Below are positions 18,428 through 27,658 of a stretch of 59,395 bases of DNA, piece by piece. The notes below the pieces were generated by a model. The model saw nothing but the letters and a program-made list of their open reading frames with translations. It was not told the origin of the DNA and did no database searches. Made by a program: the position numbers and the translations under genes. The DNA comes from an uncultured Gemmatimonadota bacterium (GTDB lineage Bacteria > Latescibacterota > UBA2968 > UBA8231), in NCBI GenBank assembly GCA_903893785.1, contig CAITNQ010000199.1, forward strand, positions 1-59,395, read 5' to 3'. Each line of letters starts with the position of its first letter. The first letter of the stretch is position 1.

Positions 18428-19225
18428 TCAGGCGTTGCGGAGTTGGCGCATTACTTCGCGGGTCACGCGCTCGACCAGTTCGGCGGCCGCTTCGCCTCCG
18501 GCGGCTTTGGCTTCGTCATCGGGTTCGCGACTGGGCAGCACGCTCGGCGGCGCGGCCGCGTTCACCTGACAACCGGGACGGTCGGTGATCCCGTAGTTGC
18601 CGCGGATCCGGATCAGGTCATCGACCTGTCTGGGGTTGAGCGTCTTCACCGCGCCCAGCTGGTGGGCCACCAGGGCGATCTGCGCGAAGTGCTCGACGGT
18701 TTCCATGCGGAAATGGGCGTCCATCGGGTTGCGGCCCAGGGTCACGACGCCGTGGTTGGCCATCAGGATGGCATCGTACTCGCGCACCAGGGGCAGGATG
18801 GGCTCGACGATCTCGGGTCCACCGGGCGTGCCGTACGCCGCCAGTGGGATTCCCCCAAGGCCCAAGATGACTTCCGGGAGAACACACTGCGTCAGATCGA
18901 TGCCGGCCACGGCAAAGCCGGTGGCGGTCGGCGGGTGGGCGTGGACCACCGCGTTGATGTCGGCGCGCACGCGGTAGATCTCCAGGTGCATGCGGACCTC
19001 TGATGAGATCTTCAGGCTGCCGGCCACCTGCTTGCCGTCCATGTCGCAGATCGCCAGCATGTCCTCGCTGAGGAATCCTTTGCTCACGCCGGTGGGCGTG
19101 CACAGCACCCGGTCGTCACTCATCCGGCAGCTGATGTTGCCGTCGTTGGCGGCCACGTAGCCGCGCTGATACGTCCGCCGACCCACCTCGCAGATCTCGC
19201 GCCGCAGTGCATACACCGAGTTCAT
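18428..19225 (-). CDS. Class II aldolase (fuculose/rhamnulose-phosphate type) with C-terminal encapsulation helix
   Basis: 265 aa from ATG 19225, preceded by AGAGAGG; a GTG three codons earlier is the alternative. Zinc aldolase residues are in place: Glu in KISSEVRMH (about 76), HAHPPTATG (His 95 and 97) and MANHGVV (His 158). After the catalytic domain comes a Pro/Ala/Glu-rich linker (about 224-245) and a terminal amphipathic helix, AAAELVERVTREVMRQL. That layout is the hallmark of BMC encapsulation peptides, and a BMC shell gene lies 1.2 kb away in the same direction. Likely reaction: cleavage of a deoxy-ketose 1-phosphate to DHAP and lactaldehyde inside a microcompartment. Confidence 0.88.
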   Translation of the reverse strand: MNSVYALRREICEVGRRTYQRGYVAANDGNISCRMSDDRVLCTPTGVSKGFLSEDMLAICDMDGKQVAGSLKISSEVRMHLEIYRVRADINAVVHAHPPTATGFAVAGIDLTQCVLPEVILGLGGIPLAAYGTPGGPEIVEPILPLVREYDAILMANHGVVTLGRNPMDAHFRMETVEHFAQIALVAHQLGAVKTLNPRQVDDLIRIRGNYGITDRPGCQVNAAAPPSVLPSREPDDEAKAAGGEAAAELVERVTREVMRQLRNA

Positions 19226-19256
19226 TCCTGCCACCTCTCTCGCGTTTCAGGTGTTG

Positions 19257-20180
19257 CTATCGCTCGGGACTGCCGAGCGGATCGCGGCCGACCTGTCGGT
19301 AAACCAGGACCAGGCCCGCCAACCCGGGCATCAGGACGTTAAGTATAAACACCAGCACAGCTGCACCAAAGGCCGGTGCCGGGTCCAACTGCAGACGGGT
19401 GAAAACTACCACCGCAGCCGCTTCGCGGACGCCCAGATCGACCAGCGACAGCGGCACCATGGTCTTCAGGCCGAAAACCAAGGGCGTGGCCTGGGCCAAC
19501 CTGACAGCCCCCGCGTCGACGGGACCCAGCAGCACGGCGAACTGGACGAACAGGACCGCGTTGGCGACCGCCGACAGGCCCAGGAGCCGGCGCCAGGCAA
19601 CGGCCGGCAGCAGGCGGACCGGGGCCAGGAACGCCGCCACCCGCCGTCGGATGGGCCGGCCGCGGTTCCGCGGCCAGGCCCAGCGTGCCACACCGGCCAT
19701 GCCCGCCAGCGACACCCAGGCCAAGCCACCCCACCCGGGCGCCACCGTGGTCAGCGCCACGCCGGCGACCACCAGGCAGACGGCGGCGGAACTGGCGCGG
19801 TCCACCAGGGCCAGGGCAGCGAGCTGGGTGCGGCGCTGGGGAGGCGAAAAGGCTCCCCGCCCTAACTCGCCCAGGCGTCCGGGCGAGACTAGCCCCAACC
19901 CGAAACCCACCAACAGGGTGTGCCACGCCTCACGCAGGGTGACTGCCGGTGCGGCTGCGGCCAGCAGCCCGTACCACCGCCACCACTGCAGTGCCAGGCC
20001 CGTCAGCCCCAGCGCGGCGGCATTGGCCAGGCGGAACGGGCCGACCTGGCGCACGGCCTGCAGCAACTCGTGGGGATGGACCCAGGCCAGCGTCACTGCC
20101 ACCAGGCCCACCGCTATGGCCAGGCGCAGGGCCGTGACCCACCCCCTTGAGGCCGGTGGTACGGCCAGGGGGCCAATCAA
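19257..20180 (-). CDS. Flippase-like integral membrane protein (LPG_synthase_TM/UPF0104 type)
   Basis: About 307 aa with eight or so membrane spans. The segments SPGRLGELGRGAF and MVPLSLVDLGVREAA are the diagnostic pieces of the lysylphosphatidylglycerol-synthase transmembrane family (YbhN-like), whose members are membrane proteins linked to lipid/glycan translocation. There is no ATG in the correct region. The suggested TTG at 20180 overlaps the BMC gene stop (TTGA), but its ribosome site is poor, so the exact start is uncertain. It is sandwiched between BMC shell and aldolase genes, which is odd for an envelope protein. Confidence 0.75.
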   Translation of the reverse strand: MIGPLAVPPASRGWVTALRLAIAVGLVAVTLAWVHPHELLQAVRQVGPFRLANAAALGLTGLALQWWRWYGLLAAAAPAVTLREAWHTLLVGFGLGLVSPGRLGELGRGAFSPPQRRTQLAALALVDRASSAAVCLVVAGVALTTVAPGWGGLAWVSLAGMAGVARWAWPRNRGRPIRRRVAAFLAPVRLLPAVAWRRLLGLSAVANAVLFVQFAVLLGPVDAGAVRLAQATPLVFGLKTMVPLSLVDLGVREAAAVVVFTRLQLDPAPAFGAAVLVFILNVLMPGLAGLVLVYRQVGRDPLGSPER

Positions 20181-20455
20181 CGGGGGCGCAACGGTATCAG
20201 GGGGACCAGACTGGCGTGGGGGCGAGCGATGACGTGGACGGCGACCACCTCGCCGACGCGACTGGCGGCAACGGCGCCCACGTCGACGGCCGCCTTGACC
20301 GCGGCCAGGTCGCCCTGTACCGCAACCGTAACCAGACCGCCGCCCACCTGGTGCCAGCCCAGCACGTCGACCAGGGCGGCTTTGACCATGGCGTCCGCCG
20401 CCTCGGCCATGGCGACCCAGCCACGCGTCTCGATCAGGCCCAGCGCCTGCCCCAT
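20177..20455 (-). CDS. Bacterial microcompartment shell protein, single BMC domain (hexamer type)
   Basis: 92 aa, exactly one BMC domain. It begins MGQALGLIETRGWVAMAEAA, has the edge lysine in DAMVKAA (Lys25), pore loop QVGGG (36-40), LVTVAVQGDLAAVKAAVDVG, and the terminal VGEVVAVHVIARPH with the edge arginine (Arg78). This matches PduA/EutM/CcmK-type hexamers. GAGG sits seven bases before ATG 20455. No second shell gene (pentamer or trimer) is in the window, so the complete shell must be encoded elsewhere or the locus is a satellite. Confidence 0.95.
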   Translation of the reverse strand: MGQALGLIETRGWVAMAEAADAMVKAALVDVLGWHQVGGGLVTVAVQGDLAAVKAAVDVGAVAASRVGEVVAVHVIARPHASLVPLIPLRPR

Positions 20456-20540
20456 GCACGACCTCGCCACCAGGTGGGTATGTCCTGCTGTCGGCGAAAG
20501 ATAGACGGGTTGCCCGGACGGGTCAAGGCAACCCGCGCGC

Positions 20541-21635
20541 TCAGGCGGGCTTGAAGAGGAAGTGCACCACGTCACCGTCGGTGATCAGGTAGTCGCGGCC
20601 GTGGGCGTGCAGCTTGGCCTCCTCGCGGGCGTGCGTCAGCGAGCCGCAGGCCAGCAGATCCTGGCAGGCGACGACCTCGGCGCGGATGAACCCGGCTTCC
20701 ATGTCGCGATGGATGCGGCCCGCTGCTGCCGGCGCTGCCGTCCCCCGCGGCAGCTGCCACGCCTGCAGACGGTTGTGAGCCGTGGTGTAGAAGGTGATCA
20801 GGTCCAGCAGTTGGTAGGCGGCCAGCACCAGCCGCTCAACGCCGCTGTGCTGCAGCCCCATTGTGTCCATGAATTCGCGCCGTTCGGCCGGTGCCAACTC
20901 CGCCAGTTCGGCCTCGATGCGGCTGGCGACGCAGCAGCTCCGGCCGGGACCGAACCAGGTCTCCAGGCGCGCGGCCCAGGCGCCGCCGTCGACGGCGTCC
21001 TCCTCGCCGACATTGCCGACGTAGAGCACTGGTTTGGCGGTGAGCAGGGCATGGTGGCGCACAGCGGCGACTGCTTCCGGTGGCAGGTCCAGGCTCCGAA
21101 CCGGTCGACCGGCCGCCAGTCCGTCGCGTATCTGCTGCAGGGTGAGGTACTCGAGACGCTGCGGCGACCGGGGGTCGGTGCGGACGACCTTGTCCAGACG
21201 CGGCAGCGCCTTCTCGACCGCCTCCAAGTCGGCCAGCAGGAGCTCGGTCTCGACCGTCGATGCGTCCCTTTGGGGGTCGATGCCGCCGTCGGCGTGCATC
21301 ACTTCGGGGTCGGCAAAGCAGCGCAGCACGTGCACGATAGCGTCGGCTTCGCGGATGTGTCCGAGGAACCGGTTGCCGAGGCCCTCGCCCTGACTGGCGC
21401 CGCGGACCAGGCCAGCGATGTCGACGAAGCGAACGTGGGTGGGCGTGCAGCTCTCGGGCGCGAGCACGGCGGCCAGTTGCAGCAGGCGCTCGTCCGGTAC
21501 CTCCACCATGCCGACGTTGGGCTCCACCGTGCAGAAGGGGTAGTTGGAGGCTTCCGCATGCCCACGCGTCAAGGCGTTGAAGAGGGTCGACTTCCCCACG
21601 TTGGGCAGGCCGACGATGCCGACAAACAGGGCCAT
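20541..21635 (-). CDS. ychF: Redox-regulated ATPase YchF
   Basis: 364 aa. OBG-family P-loop protein that prefers ATP. Motifs: GIVGLPNVGKSTLFNAL at the N-terminus, DIAGLVRGAS, and the C-terminal TGS-like domain ending KLHAHGRDYLITDGDVVHFL. GAGGAGG lies six bases before ATG 21635. The BMC gene follows 85 bases downstream. Confidence 0.96.
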   Translation of the reverse strand: MALFVGIVGLPNVGKSTLFNALTRGHAEASNYPFCTVEPNVGMVEVPDERLLQLAAVLAPESCTPTHVRFVDIAGLVRGASQGEGLGNRFLGHIREADAIVHVLRCFADPEVMHADGGIDPQRDASTVETELLLADLEAVEKALPRLDKVVRTDPRSPQRLEYLTLQQIRDGLAAGRPVRSLDLPPEAVAAVRHHALLTAKPVLYVGNVGEEDAVDGGAWAARLETWFGPGRSCCVASRIEAELAELAPAERREFMDTMGLQHSGVERLVLAAYQLLDLITFYTTAHNRLQAWQLPRGTAAPAAAGRIHRDMEAGFIRAEVVACQDLLACGSLTHAREEAKLHAHGRDYLITDGDVVHFLFKPA

Positions 21636-22172
21636 GGCGGTCCTCCTCGGCCAGCGGAGACCCATGCGCCCGGTCGCCCTGGCCAGCGGTGGCGTCGATT
21701 CAGGGTGGCGCGGCCGTCGGTAAGGGAGCACGTCCGCGCCTGCCGTCCTATGTTAGCATGGGAGTCCGGTCGGGCCAAGGGGGCGGTCGCCGTGGCGGGT
21801 GGTCGGCCGAGCCGGTGCTAAGGTTGGGCGCCTACGTCCGGCCCCGACCGGGGCCAGCGTAGCCGACGGGCAGCCGGAACGTGGCGCGGCGGCGCCTGTT
21901 CGGGTCCCCGTACCCCAAATCCGAAGGGCGCCGGTCTTCGCCGGTAGGGGCAACGGTTGGCCGGGTCAGCCCCGTTCGGTCGGCCCGAACCCAGGTCGAG
22001 GAGGGCGGGGCCCCGGTCGAGGCATCGCCGCCCAACCGCGTGACTGAGCTGGCCGGCCAACCGCCGGGCGGCCGGGCCCCGCCCCCGCCCTTCCTGGCAC
22101 CGGCCCTGCCGGCGCGCCCGCTGCAGGGCCGGCTACCGACCGGGGGCTCACCCCGGACAGAGAGCGAGAGAC
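21636..22172. other. 537-bp divergent intergenic region
   Basis: It separates ychF (minus) from mltB (plus). It contains a probable minus-strand promoter at 21750-21778 and otherwise very GC-rich sequence. I see no gene, RNA or repeat array. The open frames across it have Arg/Pro-rich translations typical of non-coding GC-rich DNA. Confidence 0.5.
21750..21778 (-). promoter_or_regulatory. Probable sigma70 promoter for ychF
   Basis: Minus strand: TTGGCC (21778-21773), 17-base spacer, TAACAT (21755-21750). It sits in the locally most AT-rich spot of the intergenic region and would give a leader of about 105 bases before ychF. Confidence 0.5.
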
Positions 22173-23183
22173 ATGCCTGCTCCCCTGCCACTCCACGGTC
22201 CCCGCCCTGGCAACCGCCGGCTGGCGTCGCCACCGGCCTGGGCGTTGGCCGGGCTGCTCCTCCTGCCAACGGCCAGAGCCATGGCGGCCGATGCCGACTT
22301 CGCCACCTGGTTAGCGACTTTCCGCAGTCAAGCCGCGGCCCATGGCGTCCGGCCGGGGCTGCTGGACAGCACCCTGACCCACCTGCAGCCGGTGACGACC
22401 GTGCTGGAGCAGGAGCGCCGGCAGCCCGAAGTCACGGTCACGCTGGCGCGTTACCTCCGCGGCGCCGTCAGTCCGGGCCGGGTGGCCCGCGGCCGTTACC
22501 TGAAGCAGCAGCACCGCGAGCTGCTGACTCGCGTCAGCGGACAATACCACGTCCAACCGCGATTCCTGATGGCGCTGTGGGGCCTGGAGACCGACTATGG
22601 CGCCAACATGGGGCGCACACCCGTAATCCCGGCGCTGGCAACGCTGGCGTGGTCAGGCCGGCGACCGGACCTGTTCCGCCAGGAGCTGCTGGCCGCTCTG
22701 GAGCTGCTCAACCAAGGCTGGGTCCAACGGCCCCAGTTGATCGGCTCGTGGGCCGGTGCCATGGGACAGCCTCAGTTCATGCCCTCGACCCTGCTGGCGG
22801 CCGGTGTGGACTTCAATCAAGACAGTCGGCGCGATATCTGGGGCACGGTGCCCGACGTGCTGGCGTCGGCGGCCAACCTGCTGGCCTCGTTGGGATGGCG
22901 TGATGACCAGACGTGGGGACGCGAGGTGCGGCTGCCAGCCAACGCGCCGGCGGCCTGGGATTCCACCACGCAGGCACTGAGCCAATGGCAACGACTGGGC
23001 GTGCGTCAGGTTGACGGCGGTCCGTTGCCCGAGCTTGAACTGGCTGCGCGCTTGGTCCGTCCCGCCCGCGGTAACGGGCGGGCTTTCCTGACCTACGGCA
23101 ATTTCCAGGCGCTCAAGCGGTGGAACAACTCCACCTACTTCGCTGTCGCCATCGGCCAACTGGCAGACCGCATCGGCGACTGA
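22173..23183 (+). CDS. mltB: Lytic murein transglycosylase, MltB/SLT_2 family
   Basis: 336 aa. A signal peptide (about 10-37, ending ARAMAADA) directs it across the inner membrane; no lipobox Cys is seen, so it is probably soluble periplasmic. The catalytic Glu lies in LMALWGLETDYGAN (about residue 139), with the family motif SWAGAMGQPQFMPS and RDIWGTVPDVLAS. C-terminal LTYGNFQALKRWNNSTYFAV completes the fold. It cleaves peptidoglycan to anhydromuropeptides. First plus-strand gene of the window; convergent with the acetyltransferase gene. Confidence 0.94.
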   Translation: MPAPLPLHGPRPGNRRLASPPAWALAGLLLLPTARAMAADADFATWLATFRSQAAAHGVRPGLLDSTLTHLQPVTTVLEQERRQPEVTVTLARYLRGAVSPGRVARGRYLKQQHRELLTRVSGQYHVQPRFLMALWGLETDYGANMGRTPVIPALATLAWSGRRPDLFRQELLAALELLNQGWVQRPQLIGSWAGAMGQPQFMPSTLLAAGVDFNQDSRRDIWGTVPDVLASAANLLASLGWRDDQTWGREVRLPANAPAAWDSTTQALSQWQRLGVRQVDGGPLPELELAARLVRPARGNGRAFLTYGNFQALKRWNNSTYFAVAIGQLADRIGD

Positions 23184-23204
23184 GGGCGCCGGTAGCGTCG
23201 GTCT

Positions 23205-24302
23205 TCAGAAGCGATCGGCCCAATATAAATGGGCCTGCTGACGCGGGAAGAGGCGAGCCATCAGCTGCAGCGCTGGCCGCGCTCCGCTCAGGCGGCCCAG
23301 GCCGACCAAGTCCTCGACCGCGACATACCCGAGCAGGAGCTGGGTCAGGTTGGTTTGCTGCAGGCGCACGGCACCCCGGCCCGCTCCCGAGCGGTATTGG
23401 AGTTGGTCGCCGACCCATCCCAGGGTGGCCCGTCCCAGATCCGTGTGCAGGCCTAGGCTCAGCGTCCGGTCCATGCTGCCCCAGCGGCTGGCCAGTTCGG
23501 GCAGCAACTGCTGCAGGCAGATCTCTTGGTCGATGATGCGGCCCATGCCGCCGCCGTTGCGCGGATGGAGCGTGGTCAGCTGGAGCCCGTAGTCCAGGCA
23601 GTACACGGCGAACGGGTGGTCGGCCGGCAGGCAGAATGAAAGCCGTTCCCGGCGCAGGGTCACGGCACGGCTCGCCATGAAAGCCAGCACCGTGGCAAAC
23701 ACGGCTTCGCCGACGCCGCCTACCTCCGACGCCCGGCAGCGATCGGCCACGTCGTCGTAGGCAACATAACCCAACGGGCGATCGCGCTCATCGACGACCA
23801 CCTCAACGGCTCCTGGTACGCCCCAACCGCTCCCCCGTCCGGGCCCGCCGGCCGTTGGCCAGGGCCGCTGCGCCGAACCGGTGCGGCCGGCGTTATCCCG
23901 GTTGTACATGGCGGTCAGACGGCGCTGGTCGCCCGGTTTCTCGGGCCGGGTGCGGTAGCCGGCGACGGCCCGTTCGGCATCACGAGTATCGAGGCTGAAG
24001 TCGTGCTCGGGCATGCAGGTGATGAAGCCGAAGCGATGGTAGTAGTCGCGGATCCCGTGGAGGAATGACAGCGGAAGTCGTTCGCGTTCCATCAGCTGCA
24101 CCGCTGCTTCAAGGATCTGCCGCGAGTAACCGCGATGCCGATGGCTCTCGAGGGTGCCGACGCCGCCGATCCCGCCCGTCGCCAGCGCCGCGTGCCCCAC
24201 ACGCAGGTGACGGTCGACCACCCAGCAGCGTGAAATGGATACCTCTCCCTCCATCAGGTCGAGGCGCCAGGCGTGTGGCTCGCGGGTCTCTCGCAGTTCC
24301 AT
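23205..24302 (-). CDS. Eis-like GNAT N-acetyltransferase
   Basis: 365 aa from ATG 24302 with GGAG upstream. The N-terminal GNAT domain shows the acetyl-CoA pyrophosphate loop GTLESHRHRGYSRQI and a YYHRFGF motif typical of Eis-type enzymes. A second, degenerate GNAT-like domain follows, and the C-terminal third resembles the SCP2-like domain of this family (LHTDLGRATLG-like strands). Eis relatives acetylate lysines or amines; substrate unknown here. The stop lies 21 bases from mltB's. Confidence 0.82.
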   Translation of the reverse strand: MELRETREPHAWRLDLMEGEVSISRCWVVDRHLRVGHAALATGGIGGVGTLESHRHRGYSRQILEAAVQLMERERLPLSFLHGIRDYYHRFGFITCMPEHDFSLDTRDAERAVAGYRTRPEKPGDQRRLTAMYNRDNAGRTGSAQRPWPTAGGPGRGSGWGVPGAVEVVVDERDRPLGYVAYDDVADRCRASEVGGVGEAVFATVLAFMASRAVTLRRERLSFCLPADHPFAVYCLDYGLQLTTLHPRNGGGMGRIIDQEICLQQLLPELASRWGSMDRTLSLGLHTDLGRATLGWVGDQLQYRSGAGRGAVRLQQTNLTQLLLGYVAVEDLVGLGRLSGARPALQLMARLFPRQQAHLYWADRF

Positions 24303-24479
24303 GGGGGCTCCGTGGCAGGTCCGGGGCAGGCGCCCGGCGGGTTTGGGCCGTGCTCGGGGGCCGGACCGGATCCCTCGCCGCAGGTGACCCGCGTCCGGGC
24401 ACGCGGGAGGCGAAAATAGCGCTCGTGGTGGGTGCGGTAAACCGGTCGCCTTGGCGTCGGCGTGGTTGTGACCTAACGT

Positions 24480-24499
24480 TGACGGCACAGGCGCCGTCA
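24480..24499 (+). promoter_or_regulatory. Perfect 7-bp inverted repeat ahead of purB
   Basis: TGACGGC-acaggc-GCCGTCA, 33 bases before the purB start codon, in the 229-bp gap between the divergent Eis-like gene and purB. It could be an operator or a leader hairpin. No convincing -10 box was found around it. Confidence 0.35.
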
Positions 24500-24531
24500 C
24501 CGACCCGGCCCGCTCCTCGTTGGAGGTCCCG

Positions 24532-25959
24532 ATGTCCGAACCCATCGCGAATGTTCTGGCCGGTCGCTATGCCAGCGCGGCCCTCCAGTCCCTCTGGTCC
24601 GAGGCTGGCCGCATCCGGCTCGAGCGTGAGCTCTGGATTGCGGTCATGCGGGCCCAGAGCGAATTGGGCCTGCCGGTGCCGGAGGCGGCCATCGCCGCGT
24701 ACGAGGCGGTCAAAGATCAGGTCGATGTGGCCTCCATTGCCCGCCGGGAGGCAGCCCTGCGCCACGACGTGAAGGCGCGCATCGAGGAATTCTGCGCGCT
24801 GGCCGGCTGCGAGCACCTCCACCGGGGCATGACGAGCCGCGATCTGACCGACAACGTGGAGCAGTACCAGGTGCTGCGTTCCCTCCGCCTGGTGGCGGAC
24901 AAATACGTAGCCGTGCTCACTGCCCTGGCCATCAGGGCGCGTCAGTGGCGCGACCTGACGGTGGTCGGGCGCACCCACTATGCCGCCGCTCAGCCGACCA
25001 CCCTAGGTCGCCGCCTGGCGATGTTTGGTGAGGAAATGCTGCAGGCCCTGGCCCGGCTGCAGGAGTTGCTGGCGCGGTACCCCCTCCGCGGCCTCAAGGG
25101 CGCCGTGGGCACAGGACTGGACCAACTCACCCTGCTTGACGGCGACGAAGATCGCCTGGCCTCCCTGCAGGAGCGCGTCCGCCACCACTTGGGTTTTGGC
25201 CGCGAACTGAACGCCGTGGGCCAGGTCTACCCCCGCAGTCTTGATTTCGAAGTCGTTTCGTGCCTGTTCCAGCTAGGCTCAGGGGTGGCCAATCTGGCGC
25301 GCAACGTGCGCCTGATGGCGGGCGGCGAGATGCTTACCGAAGGGTTTGCCCCGGGGCAGGTCGGCTCTTCGGCGATGCCGCACAAGATGAACACGCGCAG
25401 CACCGAACGCATCAACGGCCTGCAGGTCGTTCTGGGCGGTTATGTGCACATGCTCGGCGGCCTGGCCGGCGACCAGTGGTTTGAAGGTGACGTGTCCTGC
25501 TCGGTGGTTCGTCGCGTGGCGCTGCCGGATGCCTTTTTCGCTTTCGACGGCATGCTCGAGACGGCCCTGCACGTCCTGGCTGAGATGGGCGCTTACGAAG
25601 CCGTGATCCGGCGCGACCTGGAACGGTACCTTCCCTTCCTGGCCACCACCACCCTGTTGATGGAGGCCGTGCGGGCCGGGGCCGGACGGGAGCAGGCCCA
25701 CGAGGCCATCAGGCAGCACGCCGTGGCTGTGGCCCTGGCGATGCGCGAGCAGGGCCTCAGCGAGAATGACCTGGCCGAGCGGCTCGGCGCCGACGCCCGG
25801 TTTCCGCTGGACGCCGCTGCTGTGCGGCGGGTGGTGACCCAGAGCGCGGCCCTTCTTGGCATGGCGGGCCGCCAGGTGGACGTGTTTGTTGACCAGGTCG
25901 GCGCAGCGGCAGCGGCATTCCCCGGCGCAGCTGGTGTCCGGCCGGGGCGTCTGCTGTGA
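24532..25959 (+). CDS. purB: Adenylosuccinate lyase
   Basis: 475 aa. It acts twice in purine synthesis (SAICAR to AICAR, adenylosuccinate to AMP). Signature loop GSSAMPHKMNTRSTERING with the catalytic Ser, GMTSRDLTDN, and VVGRTHYAAAQPTTLG with the catalytic His. The MPHKMNTRS form resembles actinobacterial-type PurB rather than the E. coli form. ATG 24532 has GGAGG five bases upstream. Confidence 0.96.
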   Translation: MSEPIANVLAGRYASAALQSLWSEAGRIRLERELWIAVMRAQSELGLPVPEAAIAAYEAVKDQVDVASIARREAALRHDVKARIEEFCALAGCEHLHRGMTSRDLTDNVEQYQVLRSLRLVADKYVAVLTALAIRARQWRDLTVVGRTHYAAAQPTTLGRRLAMFGEEMLQALARLQELLARYPLRGLKGAVGTGLDQLTLLDGDEDRLASLQERVRHHLGFGRELNAVGQVYPRSLDFEVVSCLFQLGSGVANLARNVRLMAGGEMLTEGFAPGQVGSSAMPHKMNTRSTERINGLQVVLGGYVHMLGGLAGDQWFEGDVSCSVVRRVALPDAFFAFDGMLETALHVLAEMGAYEAVIRRDLERYLPFLATTTLLMEAVRAGAGREQAHEAIRQHAVAVALAMREQGLSENDLAERLGADARFPLDAAAVRRVVTQSAALLGMAGRQVDVFVDQVGAAAAAFPGAAGVRPGRLL

Positions 25960-26046
25960 TCCAGACTGACGGGGTGTCTGCCGGCCCTGCGGGGCGATGA
26001 CGCGGTGGGTGGACGGGCCCACGGACCCATACGGAGGGGACGGGAT

Positions 26047-26787
26047 ATGCGTTACGAGCGGGTGGTGCTGAAGCTCAGCGGTCAGGCGGTGTCCGGGCGG
26101 AACGATTTCGGTTTCGACCCCGAAGCGCTCGACCACATTGCCGAACAGGTACTCGGTCTGCGCCGGCTCGGGGTGGCCGTGTCAGTGGTCATCGGTGGCG
26201 GCAATATCTTCCGCGGCAATGTCAGCGCCAACTGGGGCATCGAACGCGCCGAAGCTGACAACATCGGCATGATGGGTACGGTCGTGAACAGCCTGCTTCT
26301 GCGCGGCGTCTTGGTAGCGCGGGCCGGCGGGCAGACCGAGGTGCGGGTGATGACGGCCATACCCATCAACTCGGTGGCCGAACCGTTCATCCGTCTGCGG
26401 GCCGTGCACCACCTTGAGAAGGGGTACATCGTGATCTTCGCCGCGGGGACCGGTAACCCTTACGTGACTACTGACTACACGTCGGCCCAGCGAGCCATCG
26501 AAACGCGGTCCACGGCTCTGCTCTTCGCCAAGAACCGGGCCCGTGGCATCTTCACCGCGGATCCGCGTACTGTGCCCGACGCCCGGATGTACCGGCGGAT
26601 GCACTACAACACCATTCTGCGCCAGAACCTGACCATCATCGACCAGTCAGCGGTGTTGCTGGCGCGTGATCACCACCTGCCGATCCACGTCTTTGACTTC
26701 GGCGAACAGGGAACGATGGAGCGCATCTGCCGAGGCGAAGACCGTGGCACGTGGGTTGGCGATGTTGACAGCGACGAGTTAGAGTAA
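26047..26787 (+). CDS. pyrH: UMP kinase-like protein, divergent
   Basis: 246 aa amino-acid-kinase-fold enzyme; GGAGGGG lies just before ATG 26047. Conserved: [41 protein letters not shown]. Differences from standard PyrH: the DATA-type motif reads DQSAVLL, RATADYMGM reads [11 protein letters not shown], and the segment [12 protein letters not shown] replaces the usual KVDGVYDADPK. The usual rpsB/tsf/frr neighbours are missing. It may be the only UMP kinase of this lineage or a specialised paralogue. Confidence 0.85.
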   Translation: MRYERVVLKLSGQAVSGRNDFGFDPEALDHIAEQVLGLRRLGVAVSVVIGGGNIFRGNVSANWGIERAEADNIGMMGTVVNSLLLRGVLVARAGGQTEVRVMTAIPINSVAEPFIRLRAVHHLEKGYIVIFAAGTGNPYVTTDYTSAQRAIETRSTALLFAKNRARGIFTADPRTVPDARMYRRMHYNTILRQNLTIIDQSAVLLARDHHLPIHVFDFGEQGTMERICRGEDRGTWVGDVDSDELE

Positions 26788-27035
26788 CGCGGGCTCGCTT
26801 GACGGGGGTCGACCGCCGCGGTACCGTTCGGGACCAAGCCCAGTCCGGGCCAACGCGTGGGGGTGGCCACCGGCGGCACGCGCCCGACCGCCATGGGGCC
26901 GGCGGCGTCGGCACCTCCGTGGTCGGGCCCTGCGGCTCCTACCCCTGCCGGCATCGTGTCTCCCGTCTGGCGGCCGCCGGGTTAGTTCGCGCTGTGGCCT
27001 CACCCCTTTTCGACCGCGGGGCAACCGTTTTGACG

Positions 27036-27653
27036 TTGACCACCTCCCCCCATGTAGTGTGGCATCGCGGCAGCGTGGACGCCCAGGCGCGCGCTGACCT
27101 TCTGGGCCAGACGGGCGTCCTGGTCTGGTTGACCGGTCTGCCCAGCTCGGGCAAGAGCACCATCGCCTTTGCGGTGGAGCACCAACTCCTCCTCCGCGGC
27201 CGCCTGGCCTATGTCCTGGACGGCGACAATGTGCGTCACGGTTTGAACGCCAATCTCGGTTTCTCTCCGGCCGACCGGAGCGAGAACATCCGCCGCGTCG
27301 GCGAGGTGGGGAAGCTGTTTGTCGATGCCGGCCTGATCACCCTGGCCAGCTTTGTCAGCCCTTGCCGGGCCGACCGCGATCAGGTGCGGGCCCTGCTGCC
27401 ACCGGGACGGTTCCTGGAGGTGTTTGTCGACGCGCCGGTGGAGGTCTGCGAGCAGCGCGACCCCAAAGGCCTGTACCGTCGGGCGCGGGCCGGTGAGGTG
27501 CGCGATTTCACCGGCGTCAACGCGCCGTACGAGGCGCCGCAGGCACCTGAGCTGGCGATTGCCACCGGGGCGTGCACAGCCGAGGAGGCGGCCGAACGGG
27601 TGCTGCAGATGCTCGAGGACCGGGCCATCGTGCCGCCGGTCCGCCAGGCCTGA
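27036..27653 (+). CDS. cysC: Adenylylsulfate kinase (APS kinase)
   Basis: About 205 aa. It phosphorylates APS to PAPS. Motifs: N-terminal [20 protein letters not shown]-loop [39 protein letters not shown] and [15 protein letters not shown]. There is no ATG in the right place; TTG 27036 is proposed because it gives the standard CysC N-terminus, but its ribosome site is weak. No sulfate adenylyltransferase is adjacent; a sulfotransferase-like gene, a possible PAPS user, lies at the right edge. The 248 bases upstream hold no clear gene. Confidence 0.9.
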   Translation: MTTSPHVVWHRGSVDAQARADLLGQTGVLVWLTGLPSSGKSTIAFAVEHQLLLRGRLAYVLDGDNVRHGLNANLGFSPADRSENIRRVGEVGKLFVDAGLITLASFVSPCRADRDQVRALLPPGRFLEVFVDAPVEVCEQRDPKGLYRRARAGEVRDFTGVNAPYEAPQAPELAIATGACTAEEAAERVLQMLEDRAIVPPVRQA

Positions 27654-27658
27654 ACGTC

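Noticed and set aside
23219..23233. AATATA (minus TATATT) near 23221 as a promoter
   Set aside because: It lies inside the last codons of the Eis-like gene and no minus-strand gene starts just downstream.
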